Shown here: piece by piece, positions 41,933-52,137 of the stretch
How the letters are laid out: each line of letters begins with the position of its first letter
Numbering within the stretch: position 1 is the first letter of the stretch
NCBI GenBank assembly: GCA_949318235.1
Contig: OX439127.1
Span: 30,310,196 to 30,374,195 of the forward strand
Reading direction: 5' to 3'
Length of the DNA: 64,000 nucleotides
From: Ecdyonurus torrentis
Taxonomy: Eukaryota > Arthropoda > Insecta > Ephemeroptera > Heptageniidae
Translations under genes and position numbers: made by a program
The notes under the pieces: model-generated
Database searches by the model: none
Told to the model about the DNA's origin: nothing
What the model saw: the letters and a program-made list of their open reading frames with translations, nothing else

Positions 41933-42035
41933 CAAAAGTTTCCGAATAATTTGTATAGGCAACCCGCAACAATACTATCTTCAGAAAACGCAACGGCCAC
42001 CGCAGCCCCGTTCAGAAACTTTTGTCAAAAGCTTT
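41933..42035. mobile_element. Inverted relative of the 23897 MITE
   Basis: CACCTCTGGACAAAAGTTTC at the left and CCCCGTTCAGAAACTTTTGT at the right, with GGCAACCCGCAACAATACTA and GCAACGGCCACCGCAGCC inside, as in 23897-24016 read on the other strand. Confidence 0.75.
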
Positions 42036-42160
42036 TTGCTTTTTGAGAACAATATTTGAAGAAATAAAAAGCTTCTTCTTTTTTTTTTTTAACAATATGA
42101 AAGCATATCAATTATTTTTTTTAAACAAATTTTCGTATGCAGGGTACATTAATGTTAGAT

Positions 42161-42630
42161 ATCCATACGGTTGCATTCTTATAAGTCGACGCCATATTTG
42201 TGAGCACTAAATAACATGCCCTGATATGGGAAATATATTACACATTTTGCTAGTTTAAAAATACTTGGCAACATTTTTATAGGTTGGGAATGGAGGTTAT
42301 ATCGGTTTGAAAAATTCCTTACAAATTTCTGTGTTAAAACACGTCTTGATAGCATGTCTTTTGTATTCCTCATTTAGATATATCTCCAGAGTCTGTGCAG
42401 TGTTTTCTCAAAAAATCGCAAAAGAAAAAAAAAAAAACTTTTCCTCCTGACCCGCGTTCCATGCTTCACAATTATAGGTTTAAAATAAAAGAAAATAGCT
42501 ATAAACTATGATATATATAAGGAGAGCATGCTGTAAACTACGTTTGTCCAATGCTGAGCAATGTAATTCATTGCTCCAGCAGGATGGCGTTGAAGTGCAT
42601 TCAGTATGACGTCATGCGCATACATCCTTA
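42161..42630. repeat. TAGGG-ended repeat family, expanded copy
   Basis: AAGTCGACGCCATATTTGTG at the left and CCAATGCTGAGCAATGTAAT then TGACGTCATGCGCATACATC at the right match the family. At 470 bp it is longer than the 305-bp form. Confidence 0.65.
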
Positions 42631-42944
42631 AATTTTTTTACCAAACATGGTCATAGTACACGATATCATGACCTGAACGTTGCTCCGAAATACTGCAGGT
42701 TGGAGATGAACAGTCAGGGTCCATTTATGTCATGTGCATGTATATATAATAACTTGTCCTCTGATTTGAAATCAACTTCATGTTTTAAAATGTTTTCTCA
42801 TAAATTAAAAATATATCTTCTGACTATATAATTGCTTTTATAGTCTTAAAGAATACTTCCAATGTAAGTTGAATGAGGAAAGCTAAGTGAATTGATTGAT
42901 TTTAATACGAATGCATGATGTATATATGTATGACCATGAATGTA

Positions 42945-43441
42945 TAGGGGCTATGCATTCATGTTAAAGTCGACGCCGTGTTGGATAACTAAATAACATG
43001 GGTGGCAGGGTCGGACTGGCCATAAGAGCAAGTCCGCAATTGCGGACGTGGCCCCCCTGTTTGGAGGCCCCTAAGGCCCAAAAAAGGGGCGTAACTAGGG
43101 TGTTACGCCCCCTTTGTGGCCCCTAAAGAGGATGTTACACCCCTTTTGCGGACGAGGCCCCTCGATTGCCAGTCCGACCCTGATGGGTGGCATAGGACAA
43201 AAAATCATTTTGACAGTTTAAAAACACTATGCAATATTTTTGAGAGCATATTGATGTTGTAAATATGTTGAATTAGTATCTCAAGTATGTGAGAAAAATA
43301 ACAATAACAAAAAATGAGGCGTTTTCCCAAAGAAAATTGGCTTAAATAAAGTTTGTCCTATGCTCATGAGTAATGTTATGCACTACTCCAGTATGGCCTC
43401 CAAGCGCAATAAATATGACGTCATCCGCGCATTCACCCTTA
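42945..43441. repeat. TAGGG-ended repeat family, copy carrying a hAT insert
   Basis: TAGGGGCTATGCATTCATGT to CGCGCATTCACCCTTA. Removing the 177-bp hAT element and one 8-bp duplication leaves 312 bp, close to the other full copies. Confidence 0.85.
43006..43182. mobile_element. hAT-type MITE, 177 bp, nested
   Basis: Ends CAGGGTCGGACTGGCC and GGCCAGTCCGACCCTG-like; exact 8-bp target duplication ATGGGTGG at 42998-43005 and 43183-43190. The GC-rich body includes GTTACGCCCCCTTTGTGGCC. Confidence 0.92.
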
Positions 43442-43536
43442 ATATGTATATTGAGTTGTAAGTTTGTATCTTATATTTTTAGTATATATGTAACCTAGTA
43501 TGTAAAAAAGTTGACAATTCCATTAGAACCTAAAGA

Positions 43537-43615
43537 AGTGTGGTTCTGTTATTGCATGTTGATTGTAGGAGACTGGAAATAAAGATATTTTGAATTTTGA
43601 ATTTTTTGAATTTTT
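43537..43615. repeat. LINE-like 3' tail with TTGAATTT repeats
   Basis: GATTGTAGGAGACTGGAAAT, then AAAGATATTTTGAATTTTGA and further TTGAATTTT units. A short tandem tail after AATAAA-like sequence is typical of CR1/L2-type elements. Confidence 0.5.
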
Positions 43616-43812
43616 ATGATATTCAAAAAGAAAAGAAAAAAACAGAAGTGATTTTTTTTCGATTTCGATTTTTCGGTTCGACTATACAATATGAACAGCT
43701 GACGTTAACAACATGGATATGGAGAACCGCTAGGTTTGAACGTTTTGCATAGTTATTTTTCTGTACATACAACAATTTCACATAACTTCGAATTAATTTT
43801 CAGTTTTAAAAT

Positions 43813-44091
43813 ATGACGGACAACTTAAAGAATCATAATTCTTTTACTTCAAATGAGGATGTAATAAATGAATTGACCAAAGACATTGAATCTGAGGTAG
43901 TCAATGAGGTTGACAAGGAGGCTACTCGGCAAGAAAATCTAGTTTCAGACTTAAAATCTAAAGACAGTTGTGAAAAAGAAAACACCGAAGCTAGTTCGGA
44001 GTCATCTGACGATGAAAAGTCTGATAGTGATTTGCTAGATGATACCTACCTTGCAGAACTGGACGCTTTACAAAGTGATGAGGAAAAAGAG
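43813..44091 (+). CDS. TTC1: TTC1 coding exon 1 (aa 1-93)
   Basis: Encodes the acidic N-terminal region from [17 protein letters not shown] to SDEEKE. Donor GAGgtacgc, phase 0. [19 protein letters not shown] lies where human TTC1 has its acidic lead-in to the TPRs. Confidence 0.88.
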
Positions 44092-46856
44092 GTACGCACA
44101 TACATACATATGTACTAGATTATGTATGTATGTATATATATGTATATTCAGCAAGTTATTTGAAAAACGAGACACAAAGGAATTGACGTATTTTTACCGC
44201 ACCAATACGAGTTGAAGCATAAAAATTATTAGAGATGAGGTGTTCATTGCTGCATTTCTCCGCCTTTTACTTGACATCTATCAATTAAAGCACATTGCAC
44301 CCTACAAAAAATTTGATGAGTGCTGTTCGCCAGTTCACCCACCCATTGTTCCTCTCTAGTTTTCATGATGTTTACTCATCGCCTAAGTCGACTCGTTTCC
44401 TGTCTTGACCATTTCGATCATCACAACATGATAGAAGTCAAAGCAAAAGGTGGAGAAGTGCAGCAGTAAACACCTCTCTTATTGTTATGCATCAACTCGT
44501 ATTGGTGCGGTTGTATGTCCTTTGTGTTTCGTTTTTAAAATAACTCGGTGTGTACAGTATACATACTCTGTCTATCCTACCCTATACCCTATATATACAA
44601 TATACGTAGTAATTAATCTAATTATAAGCATCCATGCTGATGATTGCAATCATTTGTAAAAATTTAGAAACTATGCAAATGGCTTATTGTGAATAAAATA
44701 ACTGAATGGTCTTCTCTTAATGGTTTGAAAATTATAATGCAAATACAAAACAAAAATTGTAAAGTTTAAATATGCTGGGCCACCCAAAATTAAATCAACC
44801 AACGGAGGACTTATATTGTAATGGTGAAAAATTGGAATTTGTTACCTCATACAAATATTTAGGAGTAACGTTCCAACAGTTAGCAAAATCTTTTGCTAAA
44901 CATGTCAAAGATGTATCGCTCAATATTATGGAGTGATTTCACAAACACTTGATTTTAGCTTATAATGCAAACCATGTTTACATAAATGATCCTCATTAAA
45001 ATCGTATTAAAAAAATATACAATGCATTTTCATTTGTTGCAGGCAAGAAAAAATGAGGCCTTAAAGAAGAAGGAAGAAGGTAACGAGCTGTTCAAGACTG
45101 GAGATTATTGTGAAGCTGAACGCATGTATTCAGACGGTATCAGAATATGCCCTTTGTATTGTCAGAAGGAAAGGGCTATACTTTTCTGTAACAGAGCAGC
45201 TGCAAAAATGAAGCTGGTAAGCAACTGATTGACAAAAACGGTGCCATTTGCCCATTCTGTCATTAGCTATCTCCCATTGTTCAAATTTCCCTAATCTATG
45301 GGGTTTTTTTTCTATTAATCTTTATTATCAAACTTCCAACTCTCTATTGACTAAATTTATACCATGTTATATAAAATATTTACGTATTAATTATTATTGT
45401 TAGGATAAGACTATTGAAAATTTATTTTCAATTGAATATGTAATAATATGTAAAATAATGTTTCTTTTAATTGTTAACAATGACGCTTGCTGTTAAAATC
45501 AATTTTAATGAGATGCCTGGGTCATACTGCCTCTTATTAACCTTATTAGTATTATTTGATTTTATAACTCCACACTCGATGATGTGGGGGGCTATTGCGT
45601 GCACCGGGCTCACACTGAAGCCAAGATGCACGCACCCTGTCACTACCCAAATCTTTGTGACTATTTTAATTTAATTTTGGTTAAGAACAGATATAATACA
45701 TGAAAATAGATCCAATAAAGGTATTTTACAAAAAAAAAATCCTTAAAAATATGAAACTGAAACAATAGGATAGAAATAGAACCAGAGAAATTAGAGAAGC
45801 GTGTATTGAAAGATAATGCAAAGCAAAGTTCTGTAATTTTGATAGGTAATGGGATAGGGATAATAAAAAACGTCCTAGCAATGCTGGTGAATTAATTTCA
45901 ATCCCTATCCCATTACCTATCATTATCTTTCAATACTTAGTGCTCTAATTTCTCTTGTTCTATTTCTATCCTACTGTTTTAGTAGCATTAACCACGATGA
46001 CTTTTTCATATATATTTATATTAAAAAAATGAAAGAATGAATAAAATGTAGGAACTAGTTCATATTAAAATTCTGCGGTGCTTTGCAGTTTTTATTTTAT
46101 TTTTTTCTCCCCATTCTTTTTCTTTTCTTTAAGAGTTTGACTTGTGGAGTGACAGACTAAAAAAATATATATCGATGCCTCCGCGTCAAAAGCGAGCATC
46201 TACACTTTCCAGATTTCCGACAAAACGATTATCTACACTTTCCGCCGCCGAGCATCTGCAATGTTAAGCTTATGGCCGCTAGTCGGGTTACAGTGCTGCT
46301 CGGAAAGTGTAGAAAGTCGTTTTGTCGGAAATCTGGAAAGTGTAGATGCTCGCTTTTGACGCGGAGGCATCGATATATATGCTTGTTTGTTTCAGGGTCG
46401 AGGATTGAGTGCAATTCCAGATTGTGACAGAGCAATTGAACTGGCCCCTGATTATTTGAGAGCTATTATTAGACGAGCGACTATTAAAGAGGAACAAAGT
46501 CAATTTGATGAAGCTCTAAAAGACTGGAATATGATTTTAGAGCTGCATCCTGATCACAAAGAAGCTATCATTGCCACACAGGTTGGTATCAATTTTAAAA
46601 CACACCGCAATGCAATCAAAGAAAAGGTATTTCTGACTATAACTTATTCTTACTATTTTAGCGCCTGCCTCCATTAATTGCAGAGAGGAATGAGAAATTG
46701 AAAGAAGAAATGATAGGTATGTTATCTATTAAATAATAGTAAGCCTGTAACAGTAGGATAGAATTTTTTTTCCTTGCAGTATTATATACTTCCTTATTAT
46801 TATTATTATTAAATTATCAATAACAATGGTTTTTTCTTCCATATACATACCTACAT

Positions 46857-46928
<72 letters not shown>

Positions 46929-48139
46929 TATATACATGTATACACACACACACAGTATATATATATAGACATTTAGTCAGGCCTAAACTTCGCCCTTTCA
47001 AAAATTGTATTTTCTTTTATGCTTTTTTGAATAAAGGCAATTATTTATTTATATTGATGTCTCTGCAGAAAACCGAACTATCTATAGTCTCCGCGCGCCT
47101 CAAATTTTGAACATCTGCACTCTCCTCCTCTCCCAAAATTAAAGCATCTCTTACCAGTGCACCATTACAGATGCTTCAATTTCGGGAGAGGCGGAGAGCA
47201 CAGTTGTTCCAAATTTGAGGCGCACGGAGACTACAGATAGTTCGGTTTTCCTCAAAGCCATCGATATATAAGTTATGGGACTCTCTTCACTATGGTAAGG
47301 CCCTTGCTGGTTTCTTCTATCCTTTTCTTTCAAATTTATCATACCTAACAGCGATGGTTTATTTTCCTTAATAAGTTCAAATTTTGGTGTTAAATAAGAA
47401 ACTTTTACATACTTACTTTGAATACTGTATATTAAAAATTAGGGGATAGTGGAAACCAGCAAGGACCTTACTACTTACCATAGTAAAATGGTGTACTCTA
47501 ATTTACGCAAAATTCTTGCTAGCTCTTAAAACATGAATAGAACACATTGGATTGAAGTATTTGAGTGTTTCCCTTTGTCAGTCATTAGATGTTTATTTAT
47601 AACTTATCTCCAAGTCTGTAAGTACTAAGTACCAACAGGCTAAGCTCACACTTTGATTTCGTGCAGAGAACATTTTTAATTATTTCTGTACCAGCAAGAA
47701 TTTGTATGTACATAGCTATACAGGACACTACCATGGTAGTGCCCTTGCTAGTTTCCACCATCTTTTATCACAAAGATTTTTTTTTTTTAACTGCATACCT
47801 AAGGTAATTGTACTATATCAAGTCTTCTGAATAGAAACCTCGTTGTAGAGTTTTTTATTTATTTTTTTTTTTTTTGTGATGCGACCTTGAATCTTACCTG
47901 TTCTTTTCATAGAGCTCATAGTCGCCTGGCAAAAACACTCTACTACAAGGTCTCTATTTGGAAGAACTGATATATATATATCGAGGGTGCTCCGCTATAA
48001 TGTCCTAAGTCCACTTGACCTTGAAAAATAAAAAATCGTCAAATCAACCCCAAATTTTGGATTTATCCATTTCAGGTCATTTGTAGCAAAAAATGTTTTT
48101 CAAGGTCAAATGGACTTAGGACATTATAGCAGAGCACCC

Positions 48140-48223
<84 letters not shown>

Positions 48224-49351
48224 TCTATATATATATATATATATATATAAATATATATAGTTATCATTTTTTTTAAATACCTCCCACAAATGTAAGAGTC
48301 TTAAAAATTTAGCTCAAATGAGATAATTAAAGGGGTAGTCAACCATGGCTTTTTAAAAAGTGATCATCACGTTATTAAACCTCCCAAAAACGTGGTCTCA
48401 AATTTTTATATAATGTGCTGAGAGCAAAAGCCGTTACAGTGACCCCAAACCTACGTCACAGCTAAACTTGCTCTTATCTTTGCATGAATTATTTTACTAC
48501 ATATATGTAGCCGTAAAAACATTTAATGTATATTATGTAAAATATTACGTCAAGTATCGAGCGCAAAATTAAGAGTAATTCACACTCGCACCAGATTAGC
48601 ATGACAGTAAATTTATCTTGACGTAGGTTTGGGGCTGTTGTGACTGCTTTTGCTCTTATTGTGTTATTAATTAAAAATTTGAGATCGCGTTTTTGGGAGG
48701 TTTCATAACACGATGATCACTATTTAAAAAGCCATCGTTTACTATCCCTTTAATAAATCATTTTTGTATAAAAATGTCAAAACTCTCAAATGAGTGGGAC
48801 ATATTATAAAAAATAAACAAACAGCAAACACCTGCTGCTAATTGCAGTAAGTAAGTGCAATTACCGTACTGATACTGATGTTCTATATTATTGTCATATT
48901 GTATTGTAAAATTATGATTGAATGCAATATAGGCAATTTGACTACTTAAGAACTATCTATCTACAAATATTGACATAAAGCAATATTTGCAAAGTTGTTC
49001 TATGATAAATGATGGAAACAAAACCATCCTGATTATTAGGCTTAATAAATTGAGAGGAAGGATAGAGGAAACCAGCAAGAGTCTTACTGTGGTGATGAGA
49101 TGTCCTATACTTTGGTAGCCAAGCATTTTTTTTTTTTTTTTTTTTTCTTTCAAAGTATATGGTATCTCTTTTATGGCAAGGTTGTTGCTGGTTTCCCCTA
49201 CCCTTTAATTTAATTGTAATGAAATGTTTCAGATAAACTTAAATCTTTGGGCAATATGGTTTTGCGCCCGTTTGGCTTGTCAACTGAAAACTTCAAGATG
49301 ATTCCAACTGAAGAAGGTGGTTATTCGGTGCAGTTCCAACAAAACAAGTGA
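43813..49351 (+). CDS. TTC1: Tetratricopeptide repeat protein 1, 5 coding exons
   Basis: Spliced model: 43813-44091, 45043-45216, 46396-46581, 46662-46716, 49233-49351. It gives 270 aa; human TTC1 is 292. TTC1 is a TPR adaptor reported to bind chaperones and small G-protein partners (family knowledge). The N-terminal 93 residues are acidic and Ser-rich ([20 protein letters not shown]) and presumably disordered. Three TPRs follow: about 99-132 ([20 protein letters not shown]), 135-170 ([17 protein letters not shown]) and 172-205 ([20 protein letters not shown]). The conserved C-terminus is [16 protein letters not shown], then YSVQFQQNK. Start: first ATG of the open frame, 9 nt after a strong TTTTCAG acceptor at 43803. 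All four junctions are GT-AG and in phase. Intron 3 is only 80 bp; introns 2 and 4 are full of palindromic elements. Confidence 0.95.
44161..44538. mobile_element. Foldback element in TTC1 intron 1
   Basis: GAAAAACGAGACACAAAGGA, TTTACCGCACCAATACGAGT and GAGATGAGGTGTTCATTGCT have reverse complements on the right (ACTCGTATTGGTGCGG, TCCTTTGTGTTTCGTTTTT). No frame supported. Confidence 0.7.
44620..44936 (+). pseudogene. Non-LTR retrotransposon reverse-transcriptase remnant
   Basis: Broken frames read [11 protein letters not shown] (catalytic ADD box), [15 protein letters not shown] (W-x-NGL-x-I block after it) and [16 protein letters not shown] (the YKYLGV thumb motif), in that order on the + strand. 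Stops and frameshifts separate them. This order is characteristic of LINE reverse transcriptases of the CR1/Jockey/RTE type; the clade cannot be set from so little. Confidence 0.7.
45043..45216 (+). CDS. TTC1: TTC1 coding exon 2 (aa 94-151)
   Basis: Acceptor TTTGTTGCAG, donor CTGgtaagc, 58 codons. Contains [18 protein letters not shown] and [17 protein letters not shown], nearly identical to human [18 protein letters not shown] and QKERSILFSNRAAARMK. Confidence 0.98.
45757..45983. mobile_element. Foldback element in TTC1 intron 2
   Basis: Arms CTGAAACAATAGGATAGAAA and TTTCTATCCTACTGTTTTAG, plus inner arms GATAGGTAATGGGATAGGGA and TCCCTATCCCATTACCTATC around a 45-bp loop. Confidence 0.75.
46173..46372. 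mobile_element. 200-bp TA-nested palindrome, TACACTTTCC type
   Basis: Ends CGATGCCTCCGCGTCAAAAG and CTTTTGACGCGGAGGCATCG, bordered by ATATAT. CTACACTTTCC occurs twice per arm in the left-to-right reading and its complement on the other arm. The right end is 23 bp before TTC1 exon 3. Confidence 0.88.
46396..46581 (+). CDS. TTC1: TTC1 coding exon 3 (aa 152-213)
   Basis: Acceptor TTTGTTTCAG, donor CAGgttggt, 62 codons. Encodes [20 protein letters not shown] and [21 protein letters not shown] 200-bp palindrome ends 23 bp before the exon. Confidence 0.97.
46662..46716 (+). CDS. TTC1: TTC1 coding exon 4 (aa 214-232)
   Basis: Acceptor TACTATTTTAG, donor ATAGgtatgt, ends phase 1. Encodes [18 protein letters not shown], matching human RLPKQIEERNERLKEEML. 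Confidence 0.97.
46861..46926. repeat. GT microsatellite
   Basis: About 33 GT units in TTC1 intron 4. Confidence 0.97.
47055..47263. mobile_element. 209-bp TA-type palindrome, CTGTAGTCTCC type
   Basis: From TGATGTCTCTGCAGAAAACC to GGTTTTCCTCAAAGCCATCG before ATATATA. Arms share CCGAACTATCT-GTAGTCTCC, GCGCCTCAAATTT and CTCTCC-CCTCTCCC. In TTC1 intron 4. Confidence 0.82.
47275..47345. repeat. CTTGCTGGTTT family end
   Basis: TTATGGGACTCTCTTCACTA then TGGTAAGGCCCTTGCTGGTT and ATCCTTTTCTTTCAAATTTA. The partner arm may be at 47455-47535. Confidence 0.55.
47455..47760. mobile_element. CTTGCTGGTTT family foldback in TTC1 intron 4
   Basis: GGAAACCAGCAAGGACCTTA at the left and TGGTAGTGCCCTTGCTAGTT then TCCACCATC at the right face each other, with TTCTTGCTAGCTC and ACCAGCAAGAATTTG inside. 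Confidence 0.6.
47982..48142. mobile_element. 161-bp TA-nested palindrome, GTCCTAAGTCC type, copy 2
   Basis: Nearly identical to 33090-33250, about 15 kb away, with a few differences (for instance GTCAAATCAACC for GTCGGATCAACC). In a TA tract in TTC1 intron 4. Confidence 0.9.
48142..48260. repeat. TA microsatellite
   Basis: About 118 bp of nearly pure TA next to the palindrome at 47982-48142. Confidence 0.95.
48331..48749. mobile_element. TTAA-flanked palindromic element, 419 bp
   Basis: Ends AGGGGTAGTCAACCATGGCT and AGCCATCGTTTACTATCCCT; TTAA at 48327-48330 and 48750-48753. Arms include CCTCCCAAAAACGTGGTCTC and GCAAAAGCCGTTACAGTGAC. In TTC1 intron 4. Confidence 0.87.
49060..49205. mobile_element. 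CTTGCTGGTTT family, small copy
   Basis: GAGGAAACCAGCAAGAGTCT and TTGTTGCTGGTTTCCCCTAC face each other just before TTC1 exon 5; the right end lies about 30 bp upstream of the splice acceptor. Confidence 0.6.
49233..49351 (+). CDS. TTC1: TTC1 coding exon 5 (aa 232-270, stop)
   Basis: Acceptor GAAATGTTTCAG. Encodes [20 protein letters not shown] and a C-terminal YSVQFQQNK before TGA; human has [19 protein letters not shown]. Confidence 0.97.
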
Positions 49352-49432
49352 AAAACAGAACTGTTTTTATATCCATTAGGATGCAAAACATTTATTTTCC
49401 CTTTCAATCTTTCTGCTTAAAATGAAACTCAT

Positions 49433-49455
49433 ATTAAAAGCAAGAATGCATTAAA
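49433..49455 (+). terminator. Candidate TTC1 polyadenylation signals (two ATTAAA)
   Basis: ATTAAA occurs at 49433-49438 and 49450-49455, 82 and 99 bp after the stop. No AATAAA is closer. The second lies 9 bp before the TTAA element that starts at 49468. Confidence 0.4.
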
Positions 49456-49467
49456 TATTTTCTTTAA

Positions 49468-50509
49468 AGGGATCCTGGCCTCAAAATACGTTTTTTGGCA
49501 TTTTTTCGTTAACATGAGTGTTATAATACATGTAAAATTCATTTTCATCAAAGTTCGCTGCAAATTGGGGATATTTTGGGACGAAGTAACAAAAAGCTGG
49601 TAAAGGTGACGTCACCTTTACCACAGGCAAAGGTTTGGCAAACCTGCACAGTATAAAAATTTAACAATAGTGATTTGAGTTGTGGAAGGGGTTGTAAGAC
49701 GTGGCGTCACAACTCATAGAATTTTTACACAGAACTGCATAAGGGTTATTTTTCAGTGTCATGTAGAGGAAAAATGAGCCTTATACAGAAAATTGAATAT
49801 ATAGTTTTGTTTTGCTTGGCACGCGCCTGCATATATACATGACAAAACGACCCCACTTATCTTACGCGTCAATGATTTTGATAGTTTGCGAAGAAACAGT
49901 CACAATGAATCAAATTTATTTTAGTTTTAACTTTTATTAAAAATCATGCATATTTATTTTTTGATCGAAGTTCTAGCAAGATTTTGAACTGCAGTGATTT
50001 AAAAGTAATGAGTATTACGTAATGTTTTTTATTTGAATATATTGCTTTAAAATGAAGCTAGAACTTCGATCAAAAAAGAAATATGCATGATTTCTAATAA
50101 AGCTAACATCTAAAATTAATTTGATTCCCTGTGACTGTTTCTTCGCAAACTATCAAAATCATTGACGCGGAAAGATAAGTGGGGTCGTTTTCTCAGGTAT
50201 CAGGTATTCCCTTCTATTGAAAAACTGCTCTTTGTTCGCTTATTTTTATACTGCACCTCCTCTCTCTCAACTCCTTTCCCTCAATTCATAGTTTACTTTC
50301 CCTCTCATCGTTTACTAATATTTCTTTCACTGAAGAAGCAACATTGTTGCCATTTAAAAAATAGAATTAGGCGATTTATTTAAAAAAAAAATAAAAAATT
50401 GGGCAAATAATTTTTTTTTAGTCACAAATGTACTTTATAATGCATTATGACCACATTACACTCGCATTTCTTTAGTTTTGGGAGGACTGGTAACCATGCC
50501 AGGATCCCT
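49468..50509. mobile_element. TTAA-flanked element, 1042 bp, with inner palindrome
   Basis: Ends AGGGATCCTGGC and GCCAGGATCCCT; TTAA at 49464-49467 and 50510-50513. Inside, TCAATGATTTTGATAGTTTG to TTTTGATCGAAGTTCTAGC and its reverse complement make a second large palindrome (about 49850-50180). It starts only 116 bp after the TTC1 stop. Confidence 0.87.
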
Positions 50510-50682
50510 TTAATCTTTTGTGTTCAGTTTGTTCAACTTCAACTTAGTTCTTTACTTGTTATGTATTATGTTTCATACAATTCATTTAGAGAGAGAGAGA
50601 GAGCAAGCTAGGTTAACAAGGCTGTTGTGACATCATGTGGATCATTTGGCCTATATAGTTAAAATTGCTGTTAACTATACGA

Positions 50683-50942
50683 GTGACGTCGCAGCCAGTG
50701 GGGGTCGACTTCCGTAAGAAGGCGTTACACGTTTGTGAATCGAAAAAAACGTTAGTTTCACAGTGATGTGGTGTGGTGGCAGCACGGTCGATGAGGATGT
50801 TCAAATGCAAAATGACGTCATAACAGCCCAATCGACTGTGCTGCCACCATACCACATCACTGAAGCTAAAGTTTTTCTCAATTCACAAACATGTAAGCTC
50901 TCTCTTCGGAAGTCGACCCCCACTGTTCGCAGCTGCTAGTGA
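50683..50942. mobile_element. Foldback element, about 260 bp
   Basis: GGGGGTCGACTTCCGTAAGA, TTTCACAGTGATGTGGTGTG and GTGGCAGCACGGTCGAT pair with ATCGACTGTGCTGCCAC, CACATCACTGAAGCT and AAGTCGACCCCCACTG. Centre near GCAAAATGACGTCA. Confidence 0.75.
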
Positions 50943-50984
50943 GCCCCCCCCTGGAGAGAAAGAGAGAGGGCACTCAAGGGCACT

Positions 50985-51110
50985 CAGTTATATTGTCCAA
51001 AGTCCATTTGATCTTGCTTTTGTTGTTGTTGCTGCTGCAAATGACCTAAAACGGAAAAATATAAAAATTGGTGTCAATTGGACAAAATTTGCTTTTTCAA
51101 TGTCAAGTGG

Positions 51111-51112
<2 letters not shown>
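50985..51112. repeat. Degenerate GTCC-type palindrome, GTCCAAAGTCC form
   Basis: TCAGTTATATTGTCCAAAGT then CCATTTGATCTTG and later TTGCTTTTTCAATGTCAAGT. It has the layout of the 161-bp palindromes but with worn ends and GTTGTTGTTGCTGCTGC inside. Abuts a CA microsatellite. Confidence 0.55.

Positions 51113-51180
<68 letters not shown>
51112..51180. repeat. CA microsatellite
   Basis: About 34 CA units. Confidence 0.97.
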
Positions 51181-51185
<5 letters not shown>

Positions 51186-51325
51186 ATATTTATATACATA
51201 TACATCAACAATTCAACATGCATATAACAGGGGGAAAAGACAAAGAAATTGGTATGAATATGCTTAAATTAATTTTGCTACTCAAAATTATTTCATGACT
51301 GTAGTATGTAGCCAATATTATATAT

Positions 51326-51583
51326 CGTTGATGTTGCGAACAATATGTGTAACTCGTATTTTGTCAGGCGAAGCAAAATGTGTAAGTCGTTTTTTGTCAC
51401 GCTAAGCAATATGTGTATATCGTTTTTTTGTCACGCGAAGCAATATGTGTAAGTCGAGCGCCATCTACATAACGTTCGGGAACGACTTACACATTTTGCT
51501 TAGCTTGACAAAAAACGAGATACACATATTGCTTAGTGTGACAAAAAATGACTTACACATTTTGCTTCGCCTGACAAAATACG
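51326..51583. mobile_element. TA-nested palindrome with TGTGTAAGTCG words, copy 2
   Basis: CGTTGATGTTGCGAACAATA, then units of TTTTGTCAGGCGAAGCAAAA plus TGTGTAAGTCG around the centre AACGTTCGGGAACGA. Near-copy of 31838-32092. Bordered by TATAT on both sides; the right arm stops one unit short. Confidence 0.85.
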
Positions 51584-51589
51584 ATATAT

Positions 51590-51590
51590 A

Positions 51591-51685
<95 letters not shown>
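51590..51685. repeat. TA microsatellite
   Basis: About 95 bp of TA. Confidence 0.95.
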
Positions 51686-51687
<2 letters not shown>

Positions 51688-52053
51688 CCTATATATATAT
51701 TAAAAAATTAAAATTAAAATAATTGTTTAAAAAGTTAAATTAGTTAATAATAAGATTTTATGTTCCAAGAATTACAATTTTAGTTGTGTAACTGAGTTGA
51801 TTTGTATATTTGTTTCACGTGATATTTCTATGTCATTCCTTATGAAAATAATTACAGTGAACACTATGTACTGTGTTTTTGAATAAAACCTTATTATATA
51901 ATTAACATTAAGTGTGTTGACTGATCTCTTCACCTTTCTATGCAATTGTAAAAGTATTTACAAATTTGTATATTCACTGGACAAAAGACAAAAATTAAGT
52001 GAGTTATGTGCCAGATAGTGTAGGTAAAAAAAAATAATACCAATACTGATTTA

Positions 52054-52117
<64 letters not shown>

Positions 52118-52137
52118 GAAAAAACCATCGCGGTTGG

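Noticed and set aside
45726..45923. Minus-strand 65-aa hydrophobic frame
   Set aside because: It is inside the 45757-45983 foldback element.
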